Shown here in pieces: positions 50,347-59,335 of a DNA stretch of 64,000 bases (position 1 is its first letter; each line of letters begins with the position of its first letter). The stretch covers positions 24,503-88,502 of the forward strand of contig CANFLZ010000003.1 in the NCBI GenBank assembly GCA_947448135.1, read 5' to 3'. The position numbers were made by a program, and so were the translations under genes. The stretch comes from Flavobacteriales bacterium. Its GTDB lineage: Bacteria > Bacteroidota > Bacteroidia > Flavobacteriales_D > Sanyastnellaceae. The notes under the pieces are model-generated. The model did no database searches and was not told the DNA's origin. It saw nothing but the letters and a program-made list of their open reading frames with translations.

Positions 50347-51377
50347 AAACAGCGGTTGTAGCAGTTTTGCGCTTCTTCCCAATCAACGGACTGGTCATGC
50401 ACTGCATGACCTATGGATGTAAGGAGTGTGAATTTCAAACTTCCTTTTTGGTTCTTTTTGTCTTGATTCAAATAAATCAATAGATCATTCCATTCGGGCA
50501 TTTGTTCTGGATTTGGAAATATCTCGTCCAGAAAGGCTGTGATTTCTGTTTTGGCTTCTGTGTCCAATTGAACCGATAGCGCGGTTGCGTATTTCATTCC
50601 CAAAGCAACACAGTAGCCATGCGAAAGGGGCGTTTGTTTTTCGAGCCAATAGGATTCTAAAGCATGTCCCAACGTATGACCAAAGTTGAGTTGTTTGCGG
50701 ATATTTTCTTCGAAGGGATCTTCAAAGACGATGTGATTTTTAATTTGAATATTTCTTTTGATAAAAGGGACAATGGTTGCAGCGTTTATTTCTTCCAAAT
50801 CATTGTAAGCTTCCCAAAGAGATGCATCCGCAATGAGGCTGTGTTTGATCATTTCAGCGAAACCAGACAGCAATTCTTCTTCTGGTAGACTTTCCAAGAA
50901 CACTGGACAAACGATCAATTGATCTGCATCTTGAAAAGTGCCAATGCTGTTTTTGATATGATGAAAGTTGATGGCCGTTTTTCCACCTATGGCGGCATCC
51001 ACCATACCGGTCAATGTAGTTGGAACATTGACAAAACCAATTCCTCTTTTGTACAATGCCGCGGCCAATCCGCCTAAGTCTGTTGTACTTCCTCCACCGA
51101 TATTGATGAGCAATGCCTGTCTGTCAGCTTTATCCTCTATCCATTGCTCCCAAATGTGATGCAATATTTCCCATTCTTTGCATGCCTCTCCTTCCGGAAT
51201 TTCGATGATGTTGGCTTTGGCCAATTGTGGACATTGTTCCAACACATCATTCAGCCAAATTTGACTGATTTTCTCATCGATGATTATGTAAGTGGAAGAG
51301 GCTTGGTCTATTTCTTCTTGAATCGAATCAAATAGATTTTCCAATTCAACTTCCCAAGAAATATTGGGGTGATCCAT
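50334..51377 (-). CDS. aroB: 3-dehydroquinate synthase
   Basis: It cyclises DAHP to 3-dehydroquinate, using NAD and a metal, at the start of the shikimate pathway. The 347-residue product has the NAD/substrate motifs INIGGGSTTDLGGLAAALYKRG and VPTTLTGMVDAAIGGKTAIN, then SGFAEMIKHSLI and the metal-site NFGHTLGHALES and LSHGYCVALGM. It lies 5 bases after engB and is the last gene of the three-gene leftward operon. It overlaps the omega-amidase gene by 13 bases. Confidence 0.96.
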   Translation of the reverse strand: MDHPNISWEVELENLFDSIQEEIDQASSTYIIIDEKISQIWLNDVLEQCPQLAKANIIEIPEGEACKEWEILHHIWEQWIEDKADRQALLINIGGGSTTDLGGLAAALYKRGIGFVNVPTTLTGMVDAAIGGKTAINFHHIKNSIGTFQDADQLIVCPVFLESLPEEELLSGFAEMIKHSLIADASLWEAYNDLEEINAATIVPFIKRNIQIKNHIVFEDPFEENIRKQLNFGHTLGHALESYWLEKQTPLSHGYCVALGMKYATALSVQLDTEAKTEITAFLDEIFPNPEQMPEWNDLLIYLNQDKKNQKGSLKFTLLTSIGHAVHDQSVDWEEAQNCYNRCFQSN

Positions 51378-51382
51378 GACAA

Positions 51383-51985
51383 TTAGCTAATTAATGTTTC
51401 GATAAACTTCAACAATTGATCGCGCCCTTGTTGTGATTCTGCCGACGTGAGGAATAGGTTAGGGCTATCACCCCAACGCTCGATCATTTTTTGTTCATAG
51501 GCCTCGTACATGCGCAATGCTGCCTGCTCTTTGAGCTTGTCTGCTTTGGTAAAAACTACCGCCATTGGTAATTGCCATTCCATCATTTGCTCCATGAATT
51601 CGAGATCGATTTTTTGAGCTTCATGACGGATGTCGATTAAGATAAAAGTGCAGGCTAAATTTTCGCGCTCTTGCAAGTATCGCTTCGACATGATTTGCCA
51701 ATCTCCACGATGGGACTTGGATTTTTTAGCGTAGCCGTATCCTGGTAAATCGACGAGGTACCAATTTTTTCCATGTTTCACTTGAACTTCAAAGTGATTG
51801 ATGGTTTGGGTTTTTCCTGGAGTTCCAGATGTTTTTGCCAATCCTTTTTTTGTGACCAGCATGTTGATTAAACTGCTTTTTCCTACGTTAGAACGACCGA
51901 TAAAAGCCACTTCTTTTAAATAGGGATCGGGACATCCCTCCACTTTTGTGTTGGAGGTTAAGAAAACGGCGTCGAGTATGTGCAT
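51383..51985 (-). CDS. engB: Ribosome biogenesis GTPase EngB/YsxC
   Basis: A 200-residue GTPase needed for assembly of the large ribosomal subunit. G motifs are GRSNVGKSS (G1), TSGTPGKT (G2), DLPGYGYA (G3), VFTKADK (G4) and TSAESQQG (G5). The ATG at 51985 fits the usual short N terminus (HILDAVFLTSNTKVEGCP); a longer frame to 52066 would run into the hydrolase gene. The start overlaps the hydrolase stop by 1 base. Confidence 0.95.
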   Translation of the reverse strand: MHILDAVFLTSNTKVEGCPDPYLKEVAFIGRSNVGKSSLINMLVTKKGLAKTSGTPGKTQTINHFEVQVKHGKNWYLVDLPGYGYAKKSKSHRGDWQIMSKRYLQERENLACTFILIDIRHEAQKIDLEFMEQMMEWQLPMAVVFTKADKLKEQAALRMYEAYEQKMIERWGDSPNLFLTSAESQQGRDQLLKFIETLIS

Positions 51986-52746
51986 CAAAGTGATTTTTCG
52001 TTCAGCCAATTGCGCAACAAAGTGTTGAATTGTTGCGGATGCTCCATCATAGGTGCATGCCCACATTGATCAATCCAATACAAGGAAGCTTGTGGTAAAA
52101 GTTGTTGGAATTCAGTGGCTACTTCTGGTGGAGTGATGGTATCATTCCTTCCCCAGATCAAGCACGCAGGAACATCCATGTTTTTTAAATCGTTGGCCAT
52201 GTTGTGTCGAATAGCACTTTTTGCCAAAGCCAAAATGCGTAAAACGCGGTTGCGATCATTGACAACTGCAAAGCACTCATCTACGAGCTCGTCGGTTGCA
52301 TGGGCAGGATCATAAAAAGTAACGGCTACTTTTTGACGAATAAATTCTTTGTCCTCTCTTCTAGGAAAGGATGAACCAAAAGCATTTTCATAAAGCCCAC
52401 TGCTCGCCGTTAAAATCAATGCACCTACTTTCTCGACATGCATTTTTGTGTACACCAAAGCAACATGACCACCCAGACTATTTCCCAAAAGCATCACTTT
52501 ATGAAAGCCGTGGTGCTCAATGAATCGATGTAAATATTCCGCCAGTGATTTTACACCGGTGGTTAACACAGGCATGCTATACAAAGGCAACATGGGAATT
52601 AGCACACGATGTGTTTTGGAAAATTCATCCAGCACATCTTTGAAGTTACTCAATGCACCAAAAAGGCCATGCAGTAAAATCAGAGGCTCTCCGCTTCCTT
52701 GGTCGATGAATTGAAATTCACCTTCTGTTTTTAAAAGTTCTTCCAT
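51985..52746 (-). CDS. Alpha/beta hydrolase
   Basis: A 253-residue serine hydrolase of the alpha/beta fold. The oxyanion segment is LILLHGLFG, the nucleophile elbow is LGNSLGGHVAL (Ser in GNSLGG), the acid is Asp in CLIWGRNDTITPP and the His is in DQCGHAPMMEHP. Such proteins act on esters or C-C bonds; the substrate is unknown. The ATG at 52746 (EELLKTEGEF follows) is chosen because an upstream frame to 52851 overlaps the divergent YitT gene's leader. It is the first gene of the engB-aroB operon. Confidence 0.85.
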   Translation of the reverse strand: MEELLKTEGEFQFIDQGSGEPLILLHGLFGALSNFKDVLDEFSKTHRVLIPMLPLYSMPVLTTGVKSLAEYLHRFIEHHGFHKVMLLGNSLGGHVALVYTKMHVEKVGALILTASSGLYENAFGSSFPRREDKEFIRQKVAVTFYDPAHATDELVDECFAVVNDRNRVLRILALAKSAIRHNMANDLKNMDVPACLIWGRNDTITPPEVATEFQQLLPQASLYWIDQCGHAPMMEHPQQFNTLLRNWLNEKSL

Positions 52747-52887
52747 GAATAGAATGTAGTTCGATAGCGAAAATACCGCTTTAATGAGGAATAAAGATAG
52801 AACAGCGGGGTACCTTTTAACAATCAAATGCTGACAACAAATCATTTTCAATGGACAGTGTTGTGGGTCGATTGCAAAAATTTGAAC

Positions 52888-53766
52888 ATGAGAAAATTGA
52901 AGTCGAGTTGGAATTCACAGCAACAGTTGCGTCAGATATTTATGTTGATTTTGGCGGTGGTTGTGGCGAGTATAGGATTAAAAGGTTTTTTATTACCCAA
53001 TCAGTTTTTAGATGGCGGCGTCACGGGCATTTCATTGATCGTAAGTGCAGTTACAGGTATTGATTTGTCATTGCTGATTATCGTTCTCAATATCCCATTT
53101 GTTATTTGGGGTTACAAGCAAATCAATCGATACTTCGCTTTGAAGAGCGGAATTGCCATTGTTTCATTGGCCTTGTTGGTTCATTTTATCCACATACCTG
53201 TTGTTACAGATGACAAATTGTTGATTGCAGTATTTGGTGGTGTTTTCTTGGGGGCTGGAATAGGTTTTGCCATGCGGGGTGGCGGCGTGATTGATGGGAC
53301 GGAGGTACTGGCCGTGGCCATTAGCAGAAAATCAACTTTGAGTGTTGGTGACTTTATCACGGTTTTGAATGTCATTATTTTTCTTTTGGCGGCCTGGGTT
53401 TTTGATTTGGAAAAGGCCATGTACTCCATGCTAACTTATTTCTCTGCTTCTAAAACGGTCGACTTTATCATCAATGGATGGGAAGAGTATATCGGTATGA
53501 CCATCATCTCTCACCATTCAATGACCATTGAAGCGGTAATACGCAAAAAATTAAAAGGAGGAGTTACAGTGTACAAAGGAGAATTCGGTTTTCGGGATAT
53601 CTCACCTTCTCATGAAAATAAGCGCATTATTTTTTGTGCAATCACACGTCTGGAGGTGACCAATATGGTCAACATTGTTGAGAGTATCGATCCCAACGCG
53701 TTCATCATTCAACACCCCATCAAGGATACCCGAGGCGGTGTGATCAAGAAGCGCCCGCTGCATTAG
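52888..53766 (+). CDS. YitT-family membrane protein (DUF161/DUF2179)
   Basis: A 292-residue membrane protein with about five or six helices (IFMLILAVVVASIGLKGFLL; LLIIVLNIPFVIWGY; GVFLGAGIGFAMRGGG). The motif GGVIDGTEVLAVAISRK is diagnostic of the family. The C-terminal ~90 residues are the cytosolic DUF2179 domain (HHSMTIEAVIRKKLKGGVTV). The role is unknown; transport has been suggested. ATG 52888 gives the standard length; an ATG-like frame from 52828 is possible but adds an uncharacteristic N terminus. Confidence 0.87.
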   Translation: MRKLKSSWNSQQQLRQIFMLILAVVVASIGLKGFLLPNQFLDGGVTGISLIVSAVTGIDLSLLIIVLNIPFVIWGYKQINRYFALKSGIAIVSLALLVHFIHIPVVTDDKLLIAVFGGVFLGAGIGFAMRGGGVIDGTEVLAVAISRKSTLSVGDFITVLNVIIFLLAAWVFDLEKAMYSMLTYFSASKTVDFIINGWEEYIGMTIISHHSMTIEAVIRKKLKGGVTVYKGEFGFRDISPSHENKRIIFCAITRLEVTNMVNIVESIDPNAFIIQHPIKDTRGGVIKKRPLH

Positions 53767-53832
53767 TTTTTTTTTCTTCAAAATGGAGGTCAAGGGATTA
53801 TTCTGTTGACTTATGCACGATAAGTTGTTAAC

Positions 53833-53850
53833 ATTCCCACTTTTTACCAC
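53833..53850 (-). promoter_or_regulatory. Distal inverted copy of the MraZ operator
   Basis: ATTCCCACTTTTTACCAC is the exact reverse complement of the operator at 53969-53986. Read on the minus strand it contains two MraZ-type boxes, GTGGT and GTGGG, 10 bases apart. Its centre is 136 bases from the centre of the proximal copy, almost exactly 13 helical turns. No divergent gene starts beside it. Confidence 0.75.
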
Positions 53851-53957
53851 CGTGATTTTAAGGTGTAAATTACGGATTTAAACTATTGAAAAACATGTGT
53901 TTAATTGTATTAATGAAGCTGGAAAGAAAATTCAGCTTTATCAAAAAGTGTAAGAAA

Positions 53958-54001
53958 ATGGGAGTGCTGTGGTAAAAAGTGGGAATTTTGATATACTTTC
54001 G
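53958..54001 (+). promoter_or_regulatory. MraZ operator and promoter of the division and cell-wall cluster
   Basis: Three boxes, ATGGG (53958-53962), GTGGT (53969-53973) and GTGGG (53979-53983), are spaced 11 and 10 bases apart, the pattern known to bind the MraZ repressor. A promoter-like TACTTTCG at 53994-54001 follows directly, so a bound repressor would cover the -33 region. Transcription would start near 54007. Confidence 0.75.
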
Positions 54002-54020
54002 TATCCACAACATGACCAAC

Positions 54021-54503
54021 ATGCTAAACCTGCTCGGAGAACATCATTGTAAGCTAGACCCAAAGGGTCGCTTGCTGTTTCCTGGAAAGTTGCGCAAGCA
54101 TCTCGAGCAGCATATTCATCATGGTTTGGTTATCAATCGCGACATCTTTACCCAGTGCCTTGTTATCTACCCAAAACCAGAATGGGATCGCGTGAACGAG
54201 GAGATGAGTCGCTTGAGCCGATACAATCAAAAACATCAGCTCTTCCAAAGAAAGTTTATGAAGGGTGCAACTCATATTGAGTTGGACAGCAATGGAAGAA
54301 TATTGATTCCTAGCGCATTGTTAGAGTATGCGCAAATTGATATAGACGAAAACAACGAATGTGTGATCACCGGTTTGGGTGAGAAGATGGAGTTGTGGAG
54401 TGCCAAGAATCACGCAAATGTGATTTTGGATGATGACTTTGATTTTGGTTCACTTGCTGAAGATGTTCGCAAAGACATCGAAGGCAGCAATAATGTGGGG
54501 TAA
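54021..54503 (+). CDS. mraZ: Transcriptional regulator MraZ
   Basis: A 160-residue DNA-binding protein that represses its own cell-wall cluster in the bacteria studied. Two AbrB-like domains show the family DxxxR repeats: LDPKGRLLFPGKLRKH and LDSNGRILIPSALLEY. The ATG at 54021 (LNLLGEHHCKLD follows) matches the family N terminus; ATG 54012 is an alternative and a GTG at 53979 lies inside the operator. The 3' end is acidic (DDDFDFGSLAEDV). It is followed 2 bases later by rsmH. Confidence 0.95.
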   Translation: MLNLLGEHHCKLDPKGRLLFPGKLRKHLEQHIHHGLVINRDIFTQCLVIYPKPEWDRVNEEMSRLSRYNQKHQLFQRKFMKGATHIELDSNGRILIPSALLEYAQIDIDENNECVITGLGEKMELWSAKNHANVILDDDFDFGSLAEDVRKDIEGSNNVG

Positions 54504-54505
54504 TA

Positions 54506-55417
54506 ATGGAAACAGAAATTCTCCACGGGAACTATCACCGCGCCGTATTATTAAAAGAGAGTATTGATGCTCTGAATATTCAGCCTGACGGAATCTACGT
54601 GGATGTAACCATGGGAGCTGCTGGTCATACCAGAGAAATCTTATCGCGATTGACAACTGGTAAATTGTATGCGTTTGATCAAGATCAAGACGCATGGAAA
54701 AACGCTCCAGTTGATCCTCGTTTTACTTTGATCAAAGAAAATTTTGGTGATGCCAAGAACTGGCTTCGCTTCAATGGTGTGAAAAAAATCAATGGATTGC
54801 TGGCTGACTTAGGGGTTAGCTCTCATCAATTTGATACAGCTGAACGTGGTTTTTCTTTTCGCTTTGATGGTCCGTTGGACATGCGAATGAATCACAAAGG
54901 TTCCTTGACAGCAGAAAAAATTGTGAATGAGTATGATGTAGATGCGATGATTAAAATTTTTCGTGTTTACGGTGAGGTAGAAAAGCCGCATGTTGCAGCA
55001 CACAAGATTGTTGCTGCGCGACCCATTCATACAACCCATGAGTTGATTCGTGTTTTGGTAGGCGATGATGAATGGAAAGAGCACCATCAGTTTTTGGCAA
55101 AGGTGTTTCAGTCCTTGCGCATTGAGGTCAATCAAGAGATGCAAGTTCTTGAAAACTTATTGAGTCAATTGCCCGACTTATTGGAAGATCATGGAAGGGC
55201 AGTTGTTATTTCTTACCACAGTCTTGAAGATAGAATGGTGAAGTCATTTTTTAGAAGTGGCAACATTGAAGATCAACAAACCAAAGATTTTTTTGGCAAT
55301 TTGATTCGTCCCTTAAAGCCTTTGAATGCAAAGCCAATTCTTCCCAGTGCGGAAGAAATTGAAATGAATTCGCGCGCTCGAAGCGCAAAAATGCGCATTG
55401 CCGAAAAGATATCATGA
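54506..55417 (+). CDS. rsmH: 16S rRNA m4C1402 methyltransferase
   Basis: It methylates N4 of C1402 in the 16S rRNA decoding centre using S-adenosylmethionine. The 303-residue product has the N-terminal HRAVLLKESIDAL, SAM-binding DVTMGAAGHTREIL, the family GLLADLGVSSHQFD and FSFRFDGPLDMRM, and the C-terminal VISYHSLEDRMVKSFFR. It is the standard second gene of the cluster, between mraZ and ftsL, and overlaps ftsL by 4 bases. Confidence 0.97.
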   Translation: METEILHGNYHRAVLLKESIDALNIQPDGIYVDVTMGAAGHTREILSRLTTGKLYAFDQDQDAWKNAPVDPRFTLIKENFGDAKNWLRFNGVKKINGLLADLGVSSHQFDTAERGFSFRFDGPLDMRMNHKGSLTAEKIVNEYDVDAMIKIFRVYGEVEKPHVAAHKIVAARPIHTTHELIRVLVGDDEWKEHHQFLAKVFQSLRIEVNQEMQVLENLLSQLPDLLEDHGRAVVISYHSLEDRMVKSFFRSGNIEDQQTKDFFGNLIRPLKPLNAKPILPSAEEIEMNSRARSAKMRIAEKIS

Positions 55418-55791
55418 GTTTGGAAAACCAACATATCGATCAAAACAATCCGGTTCAGAAGCAAAAGAAAGGCTTTGTTGCGACTGTATTTGGTGGCGAT
55501 ATGTTGATGGGTGAGTTTGTTCAGAAGCATTTGACTTTGATTGGATTTATCGGTTTGATGCTCCTTTTTGATATTGCTCTTCAGTACAAGTTTGAAGATT
55601 ATCACAAGTTGATTATCAAGCGTGAGAAGGAGTTGAATGAGCAGCGTACCATTTACAATGAGCAAATGAGCGCCTTGGAGACCAAAAAGCGTCAAAGTGA
55701 AGTAGCCAAGGATATTTCAAGATTGGGTCTAAAAGAACTATCGAAACCACCTGTGGTTTTGGAAAATAGAGATACAACGGAGCAGCCATGA
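55414..55791 (+). CDS. ftsL: FtsL-like division protein
   Basis: A 125-residue single-pass membrane protein. A polar N-terminal cytoplasmic stretch of about 40 residues is followed by a transmembrane helix (LTLIGFIGLMLLFDIAL, about 41-57) and a periplasmic helical region with heptad-like Leu and Glu spacing (KREKELNEQRTIYNEQ). Sequence identity within FtsL is always low, so the call rests on topology and position between rsmH and ftsI. FtsL bridges FtsQ and the FtsW/FtsI synthase. It overlaps both neighbours by 4 bases. Confidence 0.85.
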   Translation: MSLENQHIDQNNPVQKQKKGFVATVFGGDMLMGEFVQKHLTLIGFIGLMLLFDIALQYKFEDYHKLIIKREKELNEQRTIYNEQMSALETKKRQSEVAKDISRLGLKELSKPPVVLENRDTTEQP

Positions 55792-57881
55792 GTAGTGTGA
55801 AAGTAAATTCTCTATGGATCTATGGGATCTTTGTCGTTCTGGTTTTAATCGGAATAGGCGTGATCTCTAAGGCTGCGATGTTGCAGTGGAGTCCAGATAA
55901 AACGGCCACTGATTTGGCCATGTCTTTTACCAGCAAGATTCGTGAGATTGCTCCAACACGTGGTCAGATTTGGTCTTCCGACGGAAGTTTGTTGGCCACA
56001 ACAGTGAGTGAATATGAATTGCGTTGGGATTCTAAAGCCATTCAGAATGAAGAAGAATGGAACGAAGCTTTGGATTCGATTACCATCGTATTGGCCACAT
56101 TTGATCAAGGTAAATCGGCCGGTGATTATAAGCGCATTTTCAAATCTGCTTTGCGCAAAGGATCGCGCTATGAATTGATGGGGCGTCATCTCACATTTGA
56201 AGAGGTTAAGCGTTTCAAGCAATTGACTTACGTTAAAAAGGGTCAGAATAAAACGGGTTTTTTATTCAAAGAAACCAAGAAGCGGGTGAAGCCTTATGGC
56301 AGTTTGGCTTCTCGTACCATTGGCTTGTTTCGTGGTGCCAATAATGTTGGATTGGAGTTGTCTTATGATTCCATTTTGGCAGGTCGTCCTGGAAAGCAAT
56401 TGCAAGAGTTGATTCCGGGCAATGTTTGGAAGCCAATGACGGATGAGTTTATTCAAGAGCCTATTCCGGGGATGGATATCATTGCTACAATTGACGTGCA
56501 TTTGCAAGATGTAGCGGAGCATGCATTGCGCAAGCAATTGGATTCATTGAATGGTCGTTGGGGTTGTGCCATTTTGATGGAAGTAGAGACAGGTTATGTT
56601 CGTGCAATTGCCAACTTGGGACGTAATGCAGACAGCACATTTTCGGAGGTGGACAATTTTGCGGTAAGGTATCCAGTTGAGCCGGGATCAACGATGAAGT
56701 TGATGAGCTTGATGGCTGCGTTTGAAGAAGGAACGATTGATGTGAATGATACCGTTAATACGGGTAACGGAGAAAGAAATTTTAATGGCGTCACTTTACA
56801 TGATAGCCACAAAGGAGGATATGGAAGCATTTCTGTGGAGCAAGTTTTTGCGAAATCATCCAACGTTGGAACAGCGTTGGCGGTGCGCAAAACATTTGCC
56901 AGTCAGCCACAGAAATTTTTAGATTATTTGAATGGTTTTGGTCTAGGCACTCCGCTTGGAATCGATCTCGAAGGCGAGGTTAGTCCAAGTGTGTATGCAT
57001 CCGTGAAAGATGCCAAGTGGAGTGCTAACAGCCTTACGCAAATGTCTATTGGTTATGAGGTGGCTTTTACACCCATGCAAATTTTGGCGTTTTACAATGC
57101 TGTTGCCAACAACGGAAATTTGGTGCGTCCATCTTTTGTTCAAGCTATCAAAAAATCAAATGGTCAAATCGAGACCAAGTCACCAGTTGTTTTAAGAAAA
57201 GAAATTTGCAAAGAGTCGACCATCCAACAATGCCGCCAAATGATGGAGGCTGTTGGAAAACCTGGAGGAACAGCTTTCGAAGCGTTTAAAAATTCACCGT
57301 ATAAAGTGGCAGGTAAAACAGGAACCTGCTGGTTGTGGGAGAATGGAAAATACCAAGACAATCGCTACCGCGCTTCATTTGTTGGTTATTTCCCTGCAGA
57401 TAAGCCCAAGTATTCTTGTATCGTCGTTATTGAGGATCCACATGGCTTGTATTATGCCTCGCAAGTTGCGGCGCCTGTTTTCAGAGAATTAGCGGATAAA
57501 ATTTATTCAACTGCCTTGGATATTCATGGCAACAACCTGGTGAAAACGGACAAACAATATGCGCCGCATTTCAAGGCGGGTATGAGCAAGAATTTCCATT
57601 TGCTGTCTCAGAAATTTCAATTGCCGATTGTCAAAAAAGACAATGGAAGTGATTGGGCATATCCCAGCACCGAAAATGAAAAAATGGTGATGACTGGGAT
57701 GAATGTGCGTGAGGGATTTGTTCCCAATTGCATGGGAATGGGCATGCGCGATGCTATCCAGGCCATCCAAAATGCTGGATATCGCTATAAAGTTCAAGGA
57801 AAAGGAAAAGTTGTTGGACAAAACATTCTCGCGGGAACTCCCATGAAGAAAGGAAGTGTAATCGTGATTCAATTGCAATGA
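55788..57881 (+). CDS. ftsI: Division-specific penicillin-binding protein (PBP3) with PASTA domain
   Basis: The septal peptidoglycan transpeptidase, 697 residues. One N-terminal helix (GIFVVLVLIGIGVISKAAML), a dimerisation/pedestal region with APTRGQIWSSDGSLLATTVS, then the transpeptidase domain with SxxK as GSTMK (near 300), SSN (near 357) and KTG in AGKTGTCWLW (near 509). The last ~60 residues form a PASTA domain (GFVPNCMGMGMRDAIQAIQ), typical of the Bacteroidota enzyme. It is the target of beta-lactams. It overlaps murE by 4 bases. Confidence 0.96.
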   Translation: MSSVKVNSLWIYGIFVVLVLIGIGVISKAAMLQWSPDKTATDLAMSFTSKIREIAPTRGQIWSSDGSLLATTVSEYELRWDSKAIQNEEEWNEALDSITIVLATFDQGKSAGDYKRIFKSALRKGSRYELMGRHLTFEEVKRFKQLTYVKKGQNKTGFLFKETKKRVKPYGSLASRTIGLFRGANNVGLELSYDSILAGRPGKQLQELIPGNVWKPMTDEFIQEPIPGMDIIATIDVHLQDVAEHALRKQLDSLNGRWGCAILMEVETGYVRAIANLGRNADSTFSEVDNFAVRYPVEPGSTMKLMSLMAAFEEGTIDVNDTVNTGNGERNFNGVTLHDSHKGGYGSISVEQVFAKSSNVGTALAVRKTFASQPQKFLDYLNGFGLGTPLGIDLEGEVSPSVYASVKDAKWSANSLTQMSIGYEVAFTPMQILAFYNAVANNGNLVRPSFVQAIKKSNGQIETKSPVVLRKEICKESTIQQCRQMMEAVGKPGGTAFEAFKNSPYKVAGKTGTCWLWENGKYQDNRYRASFVGYFPADKPKYSCIVVIEDPHGLYYASQVAAPVFRELADKIYSTALDIHGNNLVKTDKQYAPHFKAGMSKNFHLLSQKFQLPIVKKDNGSDWAYPSTENEKMVMTGMNVREGFVPNCMGMGMRDAIQAIQNAGYRYKVQGKGKVVGQNILAGTPMKKGSVIVIQLQ

Positions 57882-59332
57882 AATTATTGAAAGACATATT
57901 GTACAAAGTGCGCATCGAAGAGGTGGTGGGGAATACACACATTGCAATCGAAGGCATGACAATGGACTCTCGTGCTGTTCGTCCTTTTCATTTGTTTGCA
58001 GCCATCAAAGGATTTGCTCAAGATGGTCACGCCTATTTGGATAAGGCTATCGAGAATGGAGCGAATTGCGTGGTTTGCGAAAAATTGCCTGAGGCGTTGG
58101 TTGCAGAAGTAACGTATGTGCGGGTTCAGGATAGCGCTGAAGCATTGGGTATCATTGCTGCCAACTATTTTGACAATCCTTCTGAAAAATTAAAAGTTGT
58201 CGGAGTTACTGGCACCAATGGCAAGACCACAGTAGCCACTTTGATGTACGAGCTGAGTGAGGCATTGGGAAAAAAGGCTGGCTTGCTTTCTACTGTTGTG
58301 AACAAGATTCATCATCGCTCTATTCCATCTACACATACAACACCCAATTCAATAGAATTGCAAGGGCTTTTGTCTCAGATGGTAGAAGAAGGATGCGAGT
58401 ATGCTTTTATGGAAGTGTCTTCACACGCTTTGGATCAGCGCAGAACGGCAGGATTGAAATTCGCGGGTGCTGCGTTTACCAATATCACCCATGATCATTT
58501 GGATTATCATGGATCATTCAATGCCTATATCAAAGCCAAGAAATTGTTGTTTGATGGATTGTCTGCATCATCTTTTGCTTTGATCAACAATGATGATCGT
58601 CATGCGGATGTGATGACACAAAATTGCAAAGGCAAGGTATATACTTACGCGTTGCAATCCATGGCCAATTATCGCGCACGCATCATGGAAAATACATTGG
58701 CAGGATTGAGTTTGACAATTGATCAACATGAATTGTACACCCAATTGATTGGGGAATTCAATGCCTACAATTTGCTGGCTGTTTATGGTATCGCCAATCA
58801 GTTGGGTTGGGATAATATTTCGGTGTTGACCGCTTTGAGCACGCTCAAGGCACCAGAGGGAAGATTCCAGTATTTCAGATCAGACAGTGGAGTAATTGCG
58901 ATCGTAGACTACGCGCACACGCCAGATGCATTGATCAATGTTTTAGATACCATTCAAGCGGTTCGTTCTGGAAATGAAAAATTGATTTGTGTGATGGGTT
59001 GTGGCGGCGATCGTGATAAAGCCAAGCGTCCATTGATGGGCAAGATTGCTTGTGAAAAAGCGACGCATGTGATTGTTACCAGTGACAACCCAAGAACAGA
59101 AGAGCCCAAACAGATTATTCAGGATATCGTGATTTCCATGGATCCTGTTGAGAAAAAGAAAGTGTTGACGATGGTTGATCGCGATGAAGCTATTGCGGCA
59201 TCTTGTGTTTTGGCACAACCGGGTGATATCATTTTGATTGCAGGAAAAGGTCACGAGAAATACCAAGACATCAACGGCGTAAAACATCCCTTTGATGATT
59301 TCCAAAAAGTAAAAGACTATCTCAAAAGATAA
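57878..59332 (+). CDS. murE: UDP-MurNAc-tripeptide synthetase
   Basis: It adds the third amino acid to UDP-MurNAc-L-Ala-D-Glu with ATP. The 484-residue product has the Mur-ligase domains with P-loop GVTGTNGKTTVATL near 110, FMEVSSHALDQRR with the carbamylated-Lys-type centre, and C-terminal AIVDYAHTPDALIN and VMGCGGDRDKAKRPLMG. The substrate motif DNPRTEEP marks the meso-diaminopimelate type, as expected for Bacteroidota. Cluster order is ftsI-murE-mraY; murF is not in between. Confidence 0.97.
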   Translation: MKLLKDILYKVRIEEVVGNTHIAIEGMTMDSRAVRPFHLFAAIKGFAQDGHAYLDKAIENGANCVVCEKLPEALVAEVTYVRVQDSAEALGIIAANYFDNPSEKLKVVGVTGTNGKTTVATLMYELSEALGKKAGLLSTVVNKIHHRSIPSTHTTPNSIELQGLLSQMVEEGCEYAFMEVSSHALDQRRTAGLKFAGAAFTNITHDHLDYHGSFNAYIKAKKLLFDGLSASSFALINNDDRHADVMTQNCKGKVYTYALQSMANYRARIMENTLAGLSLTIDQHELYTQLIGEFNAYNLLAVYGIANQLGWDNISVLTALSTLKAPEGRFQYFRSDSGVIAIVDYAHTPDALINVLDTIQAVRSGNEKLICVMGCGGDRDKAKRPLMGKIACEKATHVIVTSDNPRTEEPKQIIQDIVISMDPVEKKKVLTMVDRDEAIAASCVLAQPGDIILIAGKGHEKYQDINGVKHPFDDFQKVKDYLKR

Positions 59333-59335
59333 AAT

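Larger units (their letters stand above)
53767..54020. other. Regulatory gap upstream of mraZ
   Basis: A 254-base AT-rich gap between the YitT gene and mraZ. It contains an 18-base inverted repeat of MraZ-box sequence (53833-53850 and 53969-53986) and the mraZ promoter. No gene is visible in it. Confidence 0.7.
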
